This document shows, in pieces, positions 4,234-5,890 of a stretch of DNA of 5,890 bases. The position numbers were made by a program, and so were the translations under genes. How positions within the stretch are numbered: position 1 is the first letter of the stretch; the number at the start of each line of letters is the position of its first letter. Source of the stretch: Bacillota bacterium (GTDB lineage: Bacteria; Bacillota; Bacilli; Thermoactinomycetales; DSM-44946). The stretch is taken from the NCBI GenBank assembly GCA_021793745.1, contig JAJYSD010000097.1, forward strand, positions 1 to 5,890, written 5' to 3'. The notes under the pieces were generated by a model. That model was not told the origin of the DNA, ran no database searches, and saw nothing but the letters and a program-made list of their open reading frames with translations.

Positions 4234-5890
4234 CTATTTCCCCTGGTCTTCGCCCACGGGCAGTTTCACCGTAAATGTGGTGCCCTCCCCGAGTCGGCTA
4301 TCCACCGAAACCGTTCCGCCGTGGGCTTCCACCATGTGTTTGACGATCGCCAGTCCCAACCCGGTTCCCGACTGTCCTCGGGTCCGCGCCTTGTCCGCCT
4401 TGTAAAAGCGCTCGAAGATAAAGGGGAGATCCTCTTCGGGGATACCGCTTCCCGTATCCCGCACCGTCAGGGAAACTTTCCCGCCATTGCTGGGGGATGC
4501 CCCGAGCCACACCTCCCCGCCTTCGGGAGTGTGTCGGATCGCATTGTCCACCAGATTGGTCAACACTTGCTCCACTTTATCTTCATCCCAATAAACCTTC
4601 GGCAAATCGGGCTGGACCTCCCACTTCAGGCTCACCTGCTGTTCCTGGGCGATCCCCTGAAACTTGCGGACCACCCGCTCGATCAGCTCCGGAACACTCA
4701 CCTGCATCCGTTCGATGGCAATGTGTCCCGACTCCATCCGGGCCAGATCCAGCAAATCCCTCACCAGCCGACCCATCCGCAGGGATTCGTCGTGAATCAC
4801 CCGGGCCAGCTCCTCCCTCATTTCAGGGGACTGGGCAATGTCATCCAGCAGCGCTTCGCTGTACCCCTGCAGCATGGAGAGGGGGGTTCGCAACTCATGG
4901 GAGACATTGGCCACGAAATCCTTCCGCAGCTTATCCAGCCGCCGTTCCTCCGTCACATCCCGGAGAACGGCCACCGCTCCCCTCACCTGATTTCCCGCGT
5001 ACAGGGGAGCCATCACCACGGCCCAGGTGCGTCCGTGGAGGGTGATATCTGCCGAGTAATCCCTCTCGTCCTTCACCACCGTCTGAAAAATCTCCCGGAG
5101 GGGAGTCGGCAGACTGCCATTTTCCTCCTCGTCGGACCAGGAGGCCAGCAAGCGCTCCGCCGGGGGGTTGACCACGATGATGTTTCCCTCGGCGTCCATC
5201 GTGATCACCCCGTCCACCATGCTGCGCAGGATGCTGGCCAGCTGCTCCTTTTCGTGGGACAACGCCTCCACCGACTCGTGGAGCTGCTCCGCCATCCGGT
5301 TAAAACTGATGGCCAGATCGCCGATCTCATCCCGCTCGTGCTGCCGAATGGGAAGCCGGATGGAAAAATGACCCTGGGCCATCTTCTCCGCCGCCCGTTT
5401 CATCTGGATGAGGGGCTGGGTGATGCGGGTGGAAAGGAAGAAGGCAAAGATGGTTGTCAAAAAAATGCTGATCAAAGCGGAGTAGACGATCCACCGCTTG
5501 ATGTCCGTCTCCGTCAAGTGATCGTGCTCCCGATAAAGGACGACGGCACCAGTCACGTCGCCGTCCGACTTCAACGGGACCGCCACCAACAGGATCTCGT
5601 CCTTAAAAAGGGGAAAGGCCTCCTCCTTTCCCCCCACCTGCACCCGTCCCCTCAGCACCACTTCTTTCCCCTGGTACACCCGCTCAATTTCCGTCTCCTT
5701 CAAAATCGCCTGCCAGGGGATCTCCGGGGACCCCGGCGAACCGTTCAAGGAGCGGGCGGATTTATCCGGACCGAGGATGATCGAATGCACGTCGAACAGC
5801 TCGGTAACCCGCAAAAGGGTGGACACGTATTCCGAATCCGGCTTCGCCTCGTCCTCAAGGGACTCCTGGATGTGTCGAGCCAGATTGAGG
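4234..5890 (-). CDS. resE: Sensor histidine kinase ResE (5' end outside window)
   Basis: This membrane sensor kinase would phosphorylate the response regulator ResD, which in Bacillus controls cytochrome biogenesis, aerobic respiration and oxygen-limited growth. The frame runs open through the window edge; 551 residues are visible, against about 590 in B. subtilis ResE, so the N-terminus with the first membrane segment is missing. From the first complete codon (5887-5889), the order is: rest of an extracytoplasmic sensing domain (1-130), second transmembrane segment (about 133-152, WIVYSALISIFLTTIFAFFL), HAMP (about 153-205), PAS (about 213-317), HisKA with phospho-histidine H331 in FVANVSHELRTPLSMLQGYSEA, and a HATPase domain with N445/N449 (NLVDNA), DTGSG from 478, FERF from 492 and GTGLGL from 508. 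The blocks MLQGYSEA, DESLRMGRLV and FERFYKADKARTRG closely match ResE, separating it from WalK and PhoR. resD is expected just upstream, beyond the window. The gene ends in TAG. Confidence 0.9.
   Translation of the reverse strand, partial: LNLARHIQESLEDEAKPDSEYVSTLLRVTELFDVHSIILGPDKSARSLNGSPGSPEIPWQAILKETEIERVYQGKEVVLRGRVQVGGKEEAFPLFKDEILLVAVPLKSDGDVTGAVVLYREHDHLTETDIKRWIVYSALISIFLTTIFAFFLSTRITQPLIQMKRAAEKMAQGHFSIRLPIRQHERDEIGDLAISFNRMAEQLHESVEALSHEKEQLASILRSMVDGVITMDAEGNIIVVNPPAERLLASWSDEEENGSLPTPLREIFQTVVKDERDYSADITLHGRTWAVVMAPLYAGNQVRGAVAVLRDVTEERRLDKLRKDFVANVSHELRTPLSMLQGYSEALLDDIAQSPEMREELARVIHDESLRMGRLVRDLLDLARMESGHIAIERMQVSVPELIERVVRKFQGIAQEQQVSLKWEVQPDLPKVYWDEDKVEQVLTNLVDNAIRHTPEGGEVWLGASPSNGGKVSLTVRDTGSGIPEEDLPFIFERFYKADKARTRGQSGTGLGLAIVKHMVEAHGGTVSVDSRLGEGTTFTVKLPVGEDQGK

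Noticed and set aside
4497..5045. Plus-strand Pro/Ser/Arg-rich open frame within resE.
   Set aside because: It is compositional, produced by the antisense of GC-rich kinase codons, with no domain.
5824..5826. GTG as the resE start codon.
   Set aside because: The frame continues open to the window edge, and a ResE needs a further N-terminal membrane segment; starting here would remove it.

Overview
The window reads as part of a chromosome from a moderately GC-rich member of the Bacillales, plausibly a thermophile-related group such as Thermoactinomycetaceae. The reasons are strong GGAGG-type Shine-Dalgarno sites, a T-box riboswitch, a ResE-type sensor kinase closely matching the Bacillus protein in its catalytic core, and a serA gene near resE, which recalls the Bacillus subtilis arrangement. 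The genus is an inference. I see no mobile element, CRISPR array, tRNA or rRNA.

Layout. Positions 1-173 hold the C-terminal end of a family I inorganic pyrophosphatase. A sigma-A-like promoter (181-209) then drives a complete T-box leader (about 216-512), with Stem I, a readable specifier codon AGC (serine), the T-box motif, a precise antiterminator and a competing terminator. It controls a two-gene operon: a class V PLP aminotransferase (546-1697) and, overlapping it by 8 bases, a long-form serA with an ACT domain (1690-3270). A short-chain dehydrogenase/reductase (3375-4073) follows on the same strand and probably has its own promoter. On the opposite strand, converging on it, is resE (4234 to beyond 5890), whose N-terminus lies outside the window. 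The 160-base convergent gap holds three hairpins. The two outer ones look like terminators, each placed at the far side of the gap from the gene it best serves, so both transcripts would run through the middle structured element.

How the genes fit together. SerA oxidises 3-phosphoglycerate to 3-phosphohydroxypyruvate, and the aminotransferase next to it would give phosphoserine. The aminotransferase looks like the alanine-glyoxylate/serine-pyruvate type rather than classical SerC. The AGC specifier, and the C in the T-box that matches the G discriminator of tRNA-Ser, tie the operon to uncharged tRNA-Ser. Together with the ACT domain of SerA this gives two layers of serine feedback, on transcription and on enzyme activity. 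The reductase and ResE have no demonstrated link to this pathway. The most interesting points are the serine T-box on a pathway operon with a probable SerC stand-in, and the structured convergent intergenic region.
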